A DNA stretch of 64,000 nt from Polyporus tsugae (GCA_024305745.1 JAHRBS010000007.1:3782001-3846000), one strand, 5' to 3'. Counted from the stretch's first letter, positions 1 to 11,409 are shown. The notes: generated by a model not told the origin, from the letters alone. Numbers and translations are program-made.

Positions 1-958
1 CCGTGCACCCAGGCCGCGAGCTACTGGACATCAATGGAGATGTCATAGGACTTCTTAAGGAGACTTCAAGCATACGCACTGAGGATGTCGTCCTCGTCAT
101 CATCGTGCTGTCCATGTTTCATGTTGGTGCGTCCTTGCTGTGTCGCCGTGTCGGGCAATACTGATTTAATTATAGGCGGATTGATCGTCCTCTCCACGAG
201 TCTACCTATGTTCCCTCTGTGAGTGGTTCCTTGTTTGGCCTGCGGCAGTGCGACTGACGTCCGAGCGTGCAGTCGGAAGGGTCGACGCCTGTGTTATCGT
301 GCCATTGAAGGACATTCGCTCGTCAGCTCGCATCGCTTGACATGGCTAGCAGTCAGGTGTTTGCTCGCCAGTACGATAGCTCTATATGGCTCCTCCACCG
401 CGTTTTGGGCAACGCTGCTAGCTCATGCCATAACAGAAGCGAATTCTTCGTCGGCGCGGTGAACGTACTTGGGTCGAAAGACCACCGCATTACCCCAAGC
501 CGTGTTTGACAAGCGGGATGGGCGTAGGGACAAGCTCAGCTATGGCTACCTATACATCGCGAACGCGCGTCACGCCCCTCGAGGTCGTAACGAAACGTGA
601 GTGGGGTCACGGTGCCTGCGCCTTCGACCTCCCCTATCCCTCCTAACGCTGCCTTGCATTTACAGGAAGAAACGGGACGTACAACGTCCTACTATCAATG
701 GGTGTCCCGGACTGTGATATCATGTTCCATGAGATGGCGATGTACGGTAGGAAGGCGCTCTCAAACGAGAACGTTCTCACACTGGGGGACAACAACCATT
801 TCGTCTACCCATCCCAGGCGCGCTTGGTGGCGGCGGCGCTCGCGCGCGTCTTCGAGTTCTTCCCCCAGGATCCGCAGTATTGGAAGCAGATGGGTGGGGA
901 GTTGAGGGACTTGATGAAGCGGTGCGGTGAGAACGAGTTATCGGTGATCGAGATTTGA
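1..958 (+). CDS. 3' part of an unrecognised gene, possibly degenerate
   Basis: The last exon is clear. An acceptor at about 665 opens a frame that runs to the TGA at 956-958. Its final 50 or so residues (FVYPSQARLVAAALARVFEF, then a GELRDLMKRCGE block) closely match the C-terminus of the gene at 21125-21877, so the two are paralogues at that end. Upstream, the first 130 bases form an open exon ending in VLVIIVLSMFHVG before a GTGCGT donor. That exon recalls the middle region of fungal-specific transcription factors, but this is only a resemblance. Between about 140 and 600 I could not join the exons in one frame, so either this part is decayed or exons are missed. The 5' end lies outside the window. 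No function is assigned. Confidence 0.35.
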
Positions 959-1332
959 TTGCGTCCAAAGCATCATGCCATAGTAGGTCTATGAAGTAGG
1001 GTGTCGACGGAGCGGTCGGAATAAGTACCAGACGCACAGACGCAAGAACAACAGCGGCGCAGTGGGCGGTGTGTAACAAGCAGGTAATCCAATACTTTGA
1101 GTGCTGCGCAGTGCGCCCTACACCGATCGGGGCCATCATCGATCATCTGGCAGTGCCACTGGCCCAAACAGCGGCGATGCACCGTTGCTTGGCTCCCACT
1201 CGAGCTCGTCACTGTGGCTATAGCTCGTGAGACGCCTCCGAGTCGCAGTCCCGTCGATATATGTGCAGCATCGGTACACAACACGTTCAACCATCTCACT
1301 GTCCTATTCAGTCCTATTCCCGCTGACGACAC

Positions 1333-2834
1333 ATGTTCTCCAAGTCTAAAGCTCCTGCCGCGCTCGCCGTCTATTTCGCGCCAGCCATATACACTGCGGG
1401 GAGCGTCATCGAAGGCGAGGTCGAGCTCAACTTCCGCCAGCTCCGGGAAGACAACATCGATGAGGTCCACGTCAAGCTCCGCGGGCTATCCGACACGTAC
1501 GTCGACCACCACATCTCAGTCGAACAGGCGCCATGTAGTGACACATCCTCCTCGCAGATGGATCATCCTGGACAAAGTCACTCTGACAGAGCAGATGAAG
1601 CTCGCCTTTGACGATGTGTCGGTGTGGTCCCGGGGCGGCGCGTACCCGGACCCGGGGTCTGACATCCTCCGCTTCCCGTTCCGCTTCACGCTGCCCGAAC
1701 GGCTCCCGCCGTCGTTCAAGCACCAGTCGTCCTGGCAGATCGCGCAAGTGAAATACTCGGTCTGCGCCGTCGGCGCGCGCAAGGGGCGGCTCACCCCCAA
1801 CAGACGCCACAGGGTGCCGATCGCTGTGCTGCCTAGGGATGAGCTCGGCGCGTCGGTCAGGGAGGAGGCGGTAACTCAAGGATGGAAGCGGTTCGACAAG
1901 GAGGACAGCATCCGGAAGGGTCTCTGGGGAGACTACGCGAAAGTGCATGTCGAGGTCCGTGTTCATCGGTCCATGACATCGCCCCTACTACCGTAACCGC
2001 GTGCCAAGCGATGGCTGCTCACGTCACTGCGCCCGGACAGCTCGCGCTCCCGGACATCCCAGTTCTACCCCTCTTCTCTGATATACCCTACACCATCACC
2101 GTCACGACGACGAGCGCGCCACTTTCGCGAGAGAAGGCCAATGCCGACAAAGCGATATTCCCGCCCGTCCCGCACGACCCGCATGAAATCGAGTTCGATC
2201 TCCACCAGAAGCTGCTGTTCCGCGCGCAGGATTACAAAGGAAACGCCAGCAACAGCGTGGCGACGATCCTGGGCGGCAAGAAGGAGAAGCGGCCGCAAGC
2301 CGCCGTCGACGTCTCGTTCCCCGAGAAGGAGTGGGCGCCGCTCAACAGCGCGTTGGTGGCCGACGAGAAGGAGAGGTCGGGCCAGCACCACGAGGGCGGC
2401 GGATCCGGGGGGAAGGGGTCCTGGGTCCAGCGCGCGACGTTCCAGTCGACGTTCCGGCTGAACTGCCCCCCGACGTTCGCGGTGCACAACATCGAGTGCA
2501 ACGTGCGTCCCCCTCTCCCTTTCTGTCTTCCTCGATTCAGCGTTCGCTGACCAGGTATGCAGTATGTCCTCGTCGTCAAAGTGCCGTTCCCGGGGATGGG
2601 CAACTCGTTGAAGCTGGAAGTCCCCGTGAACGTCACCTCGGGCATCGACAAGCCGCTCGCGCGAGACCCGTCGGCGCCGGATGCAGAGACCGAGCCGCCG
2701 ATACTGGACCTCCCGCCGTACGTCGCCGTTCCGATCTTGCCTCTCTTTCGTTCTCATTCGACTGATTGTATTCCGATGCCAGCGCGTACTGGGACCCCGA
2801 GAGCAACGACTGGGATGCAGATGAGAAGGATTAA
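1333..2834 (+). CDS. Alpha-arrestin-like protein with a PPxY motif
   Basis: Five exons join in frame: 1333-1496, 1558-1954, 2041-2502, 2563-2717 and 2783-2834, giving 409 aa. The N-terminal half has arrestin-type beta-sandwich features: YTAGSVIEGEVELNF, then an FPFRFTLPERLPPSF segment typical of arrestin N domains. The second half (VEIEFDLHQKL-like region, then LVVKVPFPG) fits the C-terminal arrestin fold. Family members are cytosolic adaptors that recruit Rsp5/Nedd4 ubiquitin ligases to plasma-membrane permeases for endocytosis. The C-terminus reads LPPAYWDPESNDW, and PPAY is a WW-domain ligand of the PPxY type. The codon joining these residues is split by the last intron, so the motif exists only in the spliced product. 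The assignment to the arrestin clan is secure. The cargo cannot be inferred. Confidence 0.85.
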
Positions 2835-3530
2835 ACGTGTCTGCTGCTGCAATGCTCACCTTCTAGCCCCTCTGAACTTGTTGTCGGGCAGAGTCATTGC
2901 CAGTGTATCCCCCATAATCATGGTTGGTTGTATAATTGAGTATGCGTTTCAGATATCTGAGCCAGACCGTGTGGTATCTGATATCTCGTTCCGGCATCCC
3001 ATAACCACGACTTCGACACCAACAACGAGGAGCCCTCGTTGCCAATTGTCGCATCCTGGTCCTGCAACCACACCTCTGCCGCTTCCAAAGACAGGATAGA
3101 CGATGGAAGCGATGCTGAGCTCGACTGTCAGGCAAACGTTTCGTCATCGGATAACTGCGGCAGCCTCTCCGGTGCTCAATAACCAATGACCATCGCTTGC
3201 ATATGCAATTTTGTGCACTATGTGCGTCCTTCCTCGTCCCAGCCGGCCCATCGTACTTCACGTTCTAATGGGCCACCCTCTGGCGACGAGTAGAATGTCG
3301 CGCACGGACTCAGTGACAGACAAGGAGCGACGGGCCCCCGGTACACGACCGCCGTCCGGACCCACGGCCAAAGACACGAAAGCCGTTCCTACCTGCGAGC
3401 TGACTTCCATGCAGCCAGACTTGATGCACGGGAGGTGTGTCGTAGCGGTTTGATATCGTAAGTCTGCGTTTTATGAGTACAATTACCAACAATGTAGAAT
3501 ACATCTACAGATAGTGTACAAACATACTGT
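2835..3530. other. Intergenic, no gene seen
   Basis: About 0.7 kb lies between the arrestin gene and the 3' end of the first FAD oxidase. Only short frames without splice support or family resemblance occur here. Confidence 0.5.
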
Positions 3531-5623
3531 TTATGAGGACTTCGAGTAACATTGCTTAACTCCGACCAGCCCAAAGGTTCCTGTGTCCATGCGAAAAAAG
3601 GGCTTCTTCAATAAACAGGAATCTTTCCTCGCCGACCAGACGGCTGAAAAATGCCGTCCCCGATACCGAGTAGCTACGACACAAGTTGGGTGATCACGGC
3701 CCGTGAGAACCTCCAAACAACCTTCTTTAGAAGTCTTGGGGAAGCTGATGACGCGCTTCGGGTCGTACTTCTCCTTGAGCTTCGTGAGCTTTTCGGTGTG
3801 AGTTGGGTAGTAGCGTTTGTGCGACTCCTCCGCGGTGTAGGTGCTGTCGATGTAGTTGGCTGCGCAGCGCAATTATACAGTCAGCGCTCAGCGTTGGGCA
3901 TCGCAAACGACAGCGCCCCGAAAGGGGGGCACGAGCACACACCATACTCCTTGAACCGCGTCTCAGGCTGGTTGTCCTCGACGGCCTTCTTCATGCCCTG
4001 GATGAACGCGATCCCGTCCTCGTCCGAGACAGAGGTAGGGATGGTGCCGTAGTACTGGATCGAGTAGAGCGCGTCGCGCGCGTCGAACGCGTTGTAGTCT
4101 GCATTGATGTTGGATATGACCGAATCGCCGCCGCCGAACAGGTCGAAGATGACGAACCACTTGACGGCCGTGCTCGCGCCGGGGCCGTAGAAGTACTGGA
4201 AGAGTGCGTCGGACGCGGCCTGGTTCATCGGCTCGGCCTCGGAGACGAACGTGGATGTAGCGTAGAAGGTGTCGTGGGTATCTGGTGCGAGGGTCGTGTT
4301 CAGCTGGTCGGTGCTGTTCACGCCGCCGAAGTTGAGCACGGAGGTGATCCAGTCTTGCTGCTGGAGTGAGACGTCCGTCGGTGTGCCTAGTTTCTCGAGG
4401 AGCGGGGCGAAGGTGGAGTTGACCGTCGCTTCGTCCACACCGTCTACATTCCATTAAGAGTTACATCATCAACGTCATGTTCTATCCGGAGAGAATAAGA
4501 CCGCCGCTCACAGTAAACGCCAGAGACGGAGAAGACGAAGTCCTGGGGCCGGTCACCGGGGGTAACGTGGATCTGCAGACCGACAGCTTTGTCGAGCTTG
4601 TTGTACGGGTCGTTGGCGAATGTCTGCCACGCCCGCAGGCCGTTGCTGGCTTCCTCGGCGCCGTAGTTGGCAAACGTGTACGAGAACGCGATCGAGTCCA
4701 TCGCCCGTTGTGTCACGGCGGTGAACGATGTGACAATACCAAACGACGCGGCGGCACCGGTTGCCGCCCAAAAGAGATCCGCGTTCTCCCTCTTAGACGC
4801 GTTGAGGATCGAGCCGTCAGCGGTGACGATCTCCAGCGACCGGATCTGGTCGGCGAGCAGACCCCACAAACGGGAGGGGAGACCGAAGCCGCCCTGACCG
4901 GCGTGACCGCCAGAGCCCACATAAGGGCAGGTCCCGTGCGCCATCGCGTGCTGGCCTGACAAGTATTCAGGACCGTAGTTAGAGTGCCGGACGCCGTACG
5001 ATGGTAAGCGCTCCGAGAACGGGAGCCCCGCGCACGGAATAACGCACCATGTTCCCAGAGGTAGAGGGCAACGTCGCCGAGGTGGTTGCCGGTACCGAAG
5101 GTCACCTCGTCGCCATCGAGGGAAAGGTGGCGGAGGTTGTCGAGGCTGACGGTCAAGTGGCCGTCCTCGCCACCAAGCGCGAAGGCGGCGTCTAGTGCAA
5201 CACACACGGAATGTGTCAATGCGATGCAAGGTCGCACGGAAGGGTCTTACAGGAGTGGCCTCCGCTCCGCGCGTTGACCTTGACACCGTTGTCAGCACCG
5301 CACTTGACCGCGGCGGCAACACCCTTGGAGTCCGAAGGGTACACGAGGGCGGCGGGCTTCCAATTCAATCTAGGACGGCAGAGAGCAGATATCAATCAGT
5401 TGGCTTATTAAAACAAATTTCGGAGGACGTACCGGAGGTTGAAGGGAGCCGCATCGGTGGCATAGTCAGGGTCACCCTCAACGACGGGGGTGAGCCCGGC
5501 ATTTTCAAGGCAGTTGAGGAGGACGTTGCTGGCGCGTGTCTTGAGCTGACTGTAGGGAACCCAGGCGCCGAGGGCGGAGGAGGCGGCGGAAAGAATAGCG
5601 GTGCATGCAAGAAATCCGCGCAT
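3531..5623 (-). CDS. Secreted AA7-like FAD oxidase, copy A, with altered C-terminus
   Basis: Six exons on the minus strand: 5623-5433, 5369-5251, 5191-5048, 4955-4512, 4443-3943 and 3859-3531. The product begins with a signal peptide (MRGFLACTAILSAASSALG). It is an FAD-binding PCMH-type flavoprotein of the berberine-bridge/glucooligosaccharide-oxidase group. His102 in ARSGGHS and Cys161 in HGTCPYVG stand where that family attaches FAD bicovalently, and their spacing matches. Such enzymes oxidise sugars or oligosaccharides outside the cell and release H2O2. Exon structure and protein are collinear with copy B at 7089-9027. In the last exon a run of four G (plus strand, about 3738) replaces five G in copy B, so the frame leaves the family ending SFPQDF and runs about 65 residues further to the stop at 3531. 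As read, the product is 575 aa; the unshifted frame would end at 3727 with 510 aa. Confidence 0.85.
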
Positions 5624-5697
5624 GGTGACAATGCGAACAAGACAGGAGAATGAGAAGAGTCCGGAAGACTGGACAAGAGGACAGACCCCGTAGGAGT

Positions 5698-5705
5698 CCT
5701 TATAT
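5698..5705 (-). promoter_or_regulatory. TATA box of FAD oxidase copy A
   Basis: Read on the minus strand the sequence is ATATAAGG, about 75 nt upstream of the ATG at 5623. This is the position expected for a fungal TATA element. Recognised by consensus and position only. Confidence 0.5.
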
Positions 5706-7088
5706 CTGCTCATCCGTGCAGCATACTTGCCGCCGCCCAACGGGGAATTGTGCATGAGCAGGAAGCTGATTTCGCACCTAGCTGGCAGGGAACCCGATGA
5801 ATGACATAGAGCTCGGCCAGAGCACTGCATTAAACCATGAATGAACGCTTACCCCGCAATGACGCAAATAAGGAAGCGCCTGGATGATACAGACTGAAGA
5901 TGCTGCACGACGCGCGTCGAAAGGATTGTATGGGTTCCTTGAAGGCTCGTTCGGGCCCGCTGTCGGATATGCCTTGGCAAGACGCTCGTCTTCGTCGTGC
6001 TCCGGCCCCAGCTCCGATGAACATCGCGCAGAGCTCGCCATAATGGCCGCTAAAGCGCTCTATTCACGTCGCTTCCACTCTGTAGCCACGGATGCAACCT
6101 TGAATAGCCGCCTTGTAGCATGCCCTGTGACGCCATCACTTAACCTTCCGTGAATTGGCAGACAGCGATGAATAAAACGAGCGCTCCGATTGCAATCTCG
6201 ACGGGCTGAGACCAGTCAGGCGTCCGGTGAATGCTGCTTAAAGAACCGTTGGGTACGTAAGTGGAGGGGAGCGTGTCTCTAATTCGGTTGAAAGAAGGGA
6301 TATAAAGCAAGATGTCCGAGATCAGCCGTAAGATATCCATAGAAGAGAGACTCACGAGGTTTGATGTGGCATTGCGATCCAAGGATGTGGAGGTCTGGAG
6401 GATAACACACACCTATTAGATTATAGCAGCCGCCATTTGAGCCACTGAAGAGTTTGAGTTGCGTACGAAAGATAAAATAACCATACGTTTGAGTGTTTCA
6501 CTTGGGGCAGAGGCAGAGGCAAAAGACGACTCACCGAGGACACGAACTTGAGCTCCTTGATAGTCCATGTGGAGGGGGGGGACAGCGCAACTGGGGATTG
6601 TGCCTTGCACCCGCCTCGCAGGCTGGTGAAAGTTCGGCGAATTGTAACGTAGCATCCAAGACGTCCGTGAGAGGTTAGTCTTGTATTGCAGGTGCATATA
6701 GCCAAGATAATGAGGCTGCGCAAGTGGCTAGAAGTTCAACGTTCAACGTTCAACGTTAATTGTTAACAACGTTAACGTTAACGTTCAACATCGAGGGCCG
6801 AACGGTGCTGCCAGCAGGCGAAGGCGAGGCGCGCGTTGCCCCCCACCGCGGTTGTTATCTTATCTAATCTAAGGTCTATCCTGCACAGCTGCGAGATGCG
6901 TTCTTTTCTTATGACGTTGTCTCCCAAGGCAGACGATTAATATTGACCTGTGTGCGGGGAGGGAGGGCGGTCATATAACCTTATGACGAGTGGTTGGAAC
7001 TTGCCCAGTACACGACCGCCACACCCGCTACTGAACCCACAACCGCTGACCTGAGGCCTGGGTCACAAGTAAGCAGACCCGACATGCT
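5706..7088. other. Spacer between the tandem oxidases; unresolved minus-strand frames
   Basis: Between 6720 and 6140 the minus strand has several GTGAGT/AG pairs and short open frames, including one ending with a hydrophobic stretch (IAIGALVLFIAV). I could not join them into one convincing reading frame. It may be a small spliced gene or a non-coding transcript. A cluster of GTTCAAC repeats lies at 6734-6789. Confidence 0.3.
6734..6789. repeat. GTTCAAC/GTTAAC short tandem repeats
   Basis: Three head-to-tail copies of GTTCAAC (6734-6754) are followed by GTTAAC-type palindromic variants. A short related run, CAACGTTCAACGTTTCAAC, occurs near 21108-21126. It lies upstream of the unresolved minus-strand frames at 6720. 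No function is assigned. Confidence 0.6.
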
Positions 7089-9027
7089 TTAGAAGTCTTG
7101 GGGGAAGCTGATGACGCGATTCGGGTCATACTTCTCCTTGAGCACCTTGAGTATGCCGCTGTGAGTCGGGTAGTAGCGCCTGTGCGACTCCTCCGCGCTG
7201 TACGTGCTGTCGATATAGTTGACTGGGCAGCGTAATCACACATTCAGCATCGAACAACGCCAACAATAGCACTCAAGGGAGGGGGGAGGGCAGGAGGACT
7301 CACCGTACTCCTTGAACCGCGTCTCAGGCTGGTTGTCCTCGACGGCCTTCTTCATGCCCTGGATGAACGCGATTCCGTCCCCATACGAGACCGACGCGGG
7401 GATGGTGCCGTAGTACTGGATCGAGTAGAGCGCGTCGCGCGCGTCGAACGCGTTATAGTCTGCGTAGGTGGTGCTGACGACCGAGTCGCCGCCGCCGTGC
7501 AGGTGGAAGATGACGAACCACTCGACGGCCGTGTTCGCACCGGGGCCATAGAAGTATCGGAAGAGCGCGTCGGACGCGGCCCGGCTCATCGGCTCGAGCT
7601 CGGAGACGAACGTCGAGGTCGCGTAGAAGGTGTTGTGGATGTCAGGCGTGAGCGTCGAGTTGAGCTGATCGGCGTTATTCATGCCGGCGAGGTGGAGCAC
7701 GGAGGTGATCCAGTCCTGCTTGTAGAGCGAGACATCTGTAGGTGTGCCGAGCTGCCTGATGAGTGGCGCGAAGGTCGACTTCACCTTCGCTTCATCCACA
7801 CCGTCTATATTCCATAAAGAGTTTGCATCAGTTCAACGTCATGTTCCATCCGGAAATAACAACACTGCCTGCCACTTACAGTAGACGCCAGAGATTGCGA
7901 AGACGATTTTCTTGGGTGCGCTACCGGGACTAGTGTTAACGAGGATCTGGATGCCAACGGCGTTATCGAGCTTGTTGACAGGGTCGTTAGCGAATGCCTG
8001 CCACGCTTGCAGGCCCTTGCTGGCTTCCTCGGCGCCGTAGTTGGCAAACGTGTACGAGAACGCGATCGAGTCCATCGCCCGGTGTGTCACGGCGGTAAAC
8101 GACGTGATGATGCCGAACGACGCGGCGGCACCGGTCGCCGCCCAGAAGAGGTCCACATTCTCCAAATGAGACGCGTTGAGGATCGAGCCGTCAGCGGTGA
8201 CGATCTCCAGCGACTGGATCTGGTCGGCGAAGAGACCCCACAAACGGGAGGAGAAACCCCAGCCGCCCTGGCCAGCGTGCCCGCCAGAGCCGATGTCAGG
8301 GCAGGTACCGTGTGCCATCGCACGCTGACCTGTCAAGTATATAGCCAAAACCGTAGTTAGCTATGGAGTTCCGAACGTATGATGACAACCGCTCTGACTC
8401 TTGAGAAGGACAGCCGAGCGCACGAACTGACGCACCATGATTCCAGAGGTAGAGAGCGATGTCACCCAGGCGGTTGCCGGGGCCGAAAGTAATCTTGTCG
8501 CCGTCGAGGGAAAGGTGGCGAAAATGGTCAAGGCTGACGGTCAAATGGCCGTCCTCACCACCAAGTGCGAAAGCGGCATCTAGTGCAATACACGGAATGG
8601 GTCAACAGACGACATAGAGTCGCACGGAGAGGCCTTACAGGAGTGACCTCCGCTCCGCGCGTTGACCTTGACACCGTTGTCAGCACCGCACTTGACCGCG
8701 GCGGCAACACCCTTGGAGTCCGAAGGGTACACGAGGGCGGCCGGTTTCCAATGGAATCTAATATAAGAAGGCAGAGAGCAGATATTAATCAACAATAGGG
8801 TCAGCTTATTAACACATGCTTCAGGGGACGTACCGGAGGTTGAAGGGAGCCGCATCGGTAGCATAGTCAGGGTTACCCTCGACGACGGGGTCTAGCCCGG
8901 CATTTTTCAGGCAGTGGAGGAGGTCGTTGCTGGCGCTACTAGTCTTGAGCTGGCTGTGGGAGATCCAAGTGCCAAGGGCGGAGGAGGAAACGGAAAGAAT
9001 AACGGAGCATGCCAGGATAATGCGCAT
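7089..9027 (-). CDS. Secreted AA7-like FAD oxidase, copy B
   Basis: Six exons on the minus strand, at the same places as in copy A: 9027-8834, 8757-8639, 8579-8436, 8329-7880, 7804-7304 and 7222-7089. The total is 513 aa, normal for secreted glucooligosaccharide-oxidase-like flavoproteins. A signal peptide (MRIILACSVILSVSSSALG) is followed by the FAD PCMH domain. His103 (SGGHS) and Cys162 (HGTCP) are the predicted bicovalent FAD attachment residues. The BBE-type C-terminal segment is present, with NYIDSTYSAEE and the end SFPQDF. The start was chosen to match copy A; an upstream in-frame ATG exists but would bury the signal peptide. Copies A and B lie head to tail 1.5 kb apart and come from a tandem duplication. 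The substrate is not deducible. Confidence 0.88.
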
Positions 9028-9718
9028 GATGGCAGTGACACCAAGAAGGTGGAAGGAAACATAAGAATGAGAGGAGTCTCGAAATACTGGAGGAAAGAGG
9101 ACCGACCTTGCTGACACAGTGCGCACACAGTATGTTGGGCAGGGACTTCAGTCAGCCCCCGGCAGCCCCGATCTTTCCTAAGCCAGAACTGGCTCACTCT
9201 GGTGTGGTTGTGTTCTTATATCTTCCAGCACTCTACCTCGCATCGCTTGGACACGAGTGGACAGAGCTCTCGGATTTACTGCCCCCACGGATGTATGGCA
9301 TGTTCACCACTAAGAGCGCCGACAAGGACTCGAGTCCGTAGAATTGTAACGTGGTCCATGCTGCGCATGAGGCACTGGTCTTGCATTCCAGGATAATAAG
9401 ACGACAGAAGGAAGTAGTTAGCTGGACTCAACATGTTTTGGATAATGTTTATTATCCAGGGTCTATGCAGCGTTACTCGCGCGCCCCTCTCTCTGCTCAA
9501 CAAAGAATGCTTTGTCTTACGCTAGTATATAGTCCAGGGGTCCTGTACCCCGAGCTCTCGTCCTCTCGCCCACGGGGGCTCGTACTCAGCGTCGAGCTTT
9601 CCTTTTTCATGCTGGCGCGCACGCCACGCTCATGGCGTTACCGGGGACCGCCAGCTCCAGTAGTGCTGATGGACGAGTGGCAACTCCTCCTCACGACCCA
9701 CCCAGCCTCCCAGCACTT
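9028..9718. other. Upstream region of FAD oxidase copy B, no gene seen
   Basis: Putative promoter of the oxidase on the minus strand, with a TATAAGA-like string near 9217. No supported reading frame on either strand. Confidence 0.4.
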
Positions 9719-10036
9719 GGTGATCCGCTCACCATCTGACCATCGCTCAGGGCCAGTCTCCCACTAGATGGCCCATCCAAACCTCGTCGGGCGATCCGCT
9801 CGCCAGCCTCCGAGGCATCCTCCACGGTGATCCGCTCGCCACCCCGCCCCCCCCCCGGGCCGCTGCCGCCCGCTCGCTCCTCGCTCGGGCCATCGCTGCC
9901 CTCTCATTGGCGATCCGCTCGCCGCCACTCCTCTCCGCGTCGCTGCCGCCCGCTGGCTCCACGCCTCACTCCCTCCTCGGCGATCCGCTCGCCTTTTCGG
10001 GCCACTGCTGCCCTCAATATTGGCGATCCGCTCGCC
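9719..10036. repeat. Six dispersed copies of a palindromic 15-mer, GGCGATCCGCTCGCC
   Basis: Copies start at 9719, 9790, 9826, 9909, 9979 and 10022. Each has 5-bp inverted arms (GGCGA/TCGCC) around TCCGC. In the first copy both arms change together (GGTGA/TCACC), which keeps the pairing; the third has one mismatched arm. Spacing is irregular (36-83 bp) and the sequence between copies is C-rich. The cluster lies in a gene-free stretch of about 1.6 kb between the oxidase and the interrupted coiled-coil gene. Confidence 0.8.
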
Positions 10037-10602
10037 TTTCCGGGCGGTGCGATGCCAACGCCTCCGCGTTGCCACCACTGCCTGCCCTATTCATCATCTT
10101 CCAATCACTCCCATTGGGCCGATCCTCACGCTCAGCCTCCCAAGCCTCCGGCTCTTCACTTCGCTTCTTCCCTGGCTTGAGCTCGGCCCACCGGTCGCGC
10201 GAGAGAGCGGTGGCGACGCGGTCTCGGTGGTCCCGCGCAGCTCCCGTAGCGCGCGCCCAATACCATTGCTTTCCGCCCTGCCCGAGTATAGCGTGAATAG
10301 ATGTCAGTGCAACGAGTTTGGGTACGTAGTACGGATGGCTGAGTGGCTCTGGCGACGACGACGACGGACCACCATGCATCTGACGCGCGTTGCTAGTGGG
10401 GAGAGGCAATCGTGACCTGGGAGCGGCCCATCAGTGGCGGCTTATATAAGTGCGCGTGACGCGTTTCGATCGCGTTTACACGCGTTTAGCGCGCACGTCC
10501 TCGTCATACCACGGTACACCTCCCTGCTTCTACTGGCTTACGCTGTTACAGCATGCTTTGGGTTAGCTAGCGACACAACTATCATACAACACAGTCAATG
10601 TA
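10037..10602. other. Intergenic, no gene seen
   Basis: Continues the C-rich spacer downstream of the palindromic repeats and reaches the stop codon of the interrupted gene at 10603. I see no supported reading frame or RNA gene. Confidence 0.4.
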
Positions 10603-11409
10603 TCATATTTCCTCATCTGTTTCCTCGAACAAACCCGCCTCGCCCACGATATGAGCTTCGTCATCCGGGTCCCCTTGAACCTTCGCCTCCACTCGATCCC
10701 GGATGTCCTGAGTCAACAAGACGTACCGAGCAATAGCGTCCTTCAAAGCAGCAATCTTCAGCGCTTTCAACCCAACAGCGTTCTTCCTGGGCACTTTAAC
10801 GGCCGTGTTTTCTGTGAGGGGATCAACGAAAACGCGGTACCAGTCAAGCTGGAGGTCGAGAGCGACATTGACAAGGGCTTCAGTGACAGTGTCGGGATTG
10901 GTGATCCTGGTAAGTCCCATTAGTTTTTCCACCATTGCGCTCTTCTTCCGTGCCCGCTCGATCCTCTTCTGGCGCTTCGCCGCGACCGCCTCCTTCTCCA
11001 ACTCGATCTGCTCCTGGCGGCGCTTCCTCTCCAGCCCGCTCCCGTCCTCGTCGCGTGCCGCCTGGCGGAGGAACTTGTGCTCCTCTGCGGTGAAGGTGTC
11101 GACGAAGTCGGCTGTCTGGTTCAACTTGTACATCTCGCGGGCATTGTGCTGGTGGAGTGTCATGCTGGGTGCGAGACGAGCACGGACACGGTACGTGCCC
11201 AAGGCGCCCTCGTTATCGTCATTCGTCGGGCGCGCCCAAGCCTCGTTCCGCTCGGAGGCATTGAGGGTCGAGATCAGGCCACCGGGGTTGAATTCTGCGC
11301 AGAACCGGTCCCAAGTCTTGAGTGCACCCTGGAAGAAGCGTACAGTGACGTTCTCGATGTCGGGCAGGAGGGGACGAAGCTGGTGTACAGCAGCGAAGGC
11401 CGCGGGGCG
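10603..11409 (-). pseudogene. 3' half of a coiled-coil gene split by a copia element
   Basis: This is the downstream part of the gene whose 5' part lies at 17784-20232. Reading from the copy of the target duplication at 17784-17788 straight into 11409 continues the same frame (DGKQWE then RPAAFAAVHQ) to the stop at 10603. The segment adds about 268 residues, with a basic region rich in Arg, Lys and Glu (ERKRRQEQIELEKEAVAAKR) and an acidic end (LFEETDEEI). The open frame here now appears to start inside the LTR (residues encoded from 11469), but that start is an artefact of the insertion. The family is not one I can name. It resembles multi-copy proteins of unknown function seen in many basidiomycete genomes. 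Confidence 0.7.
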
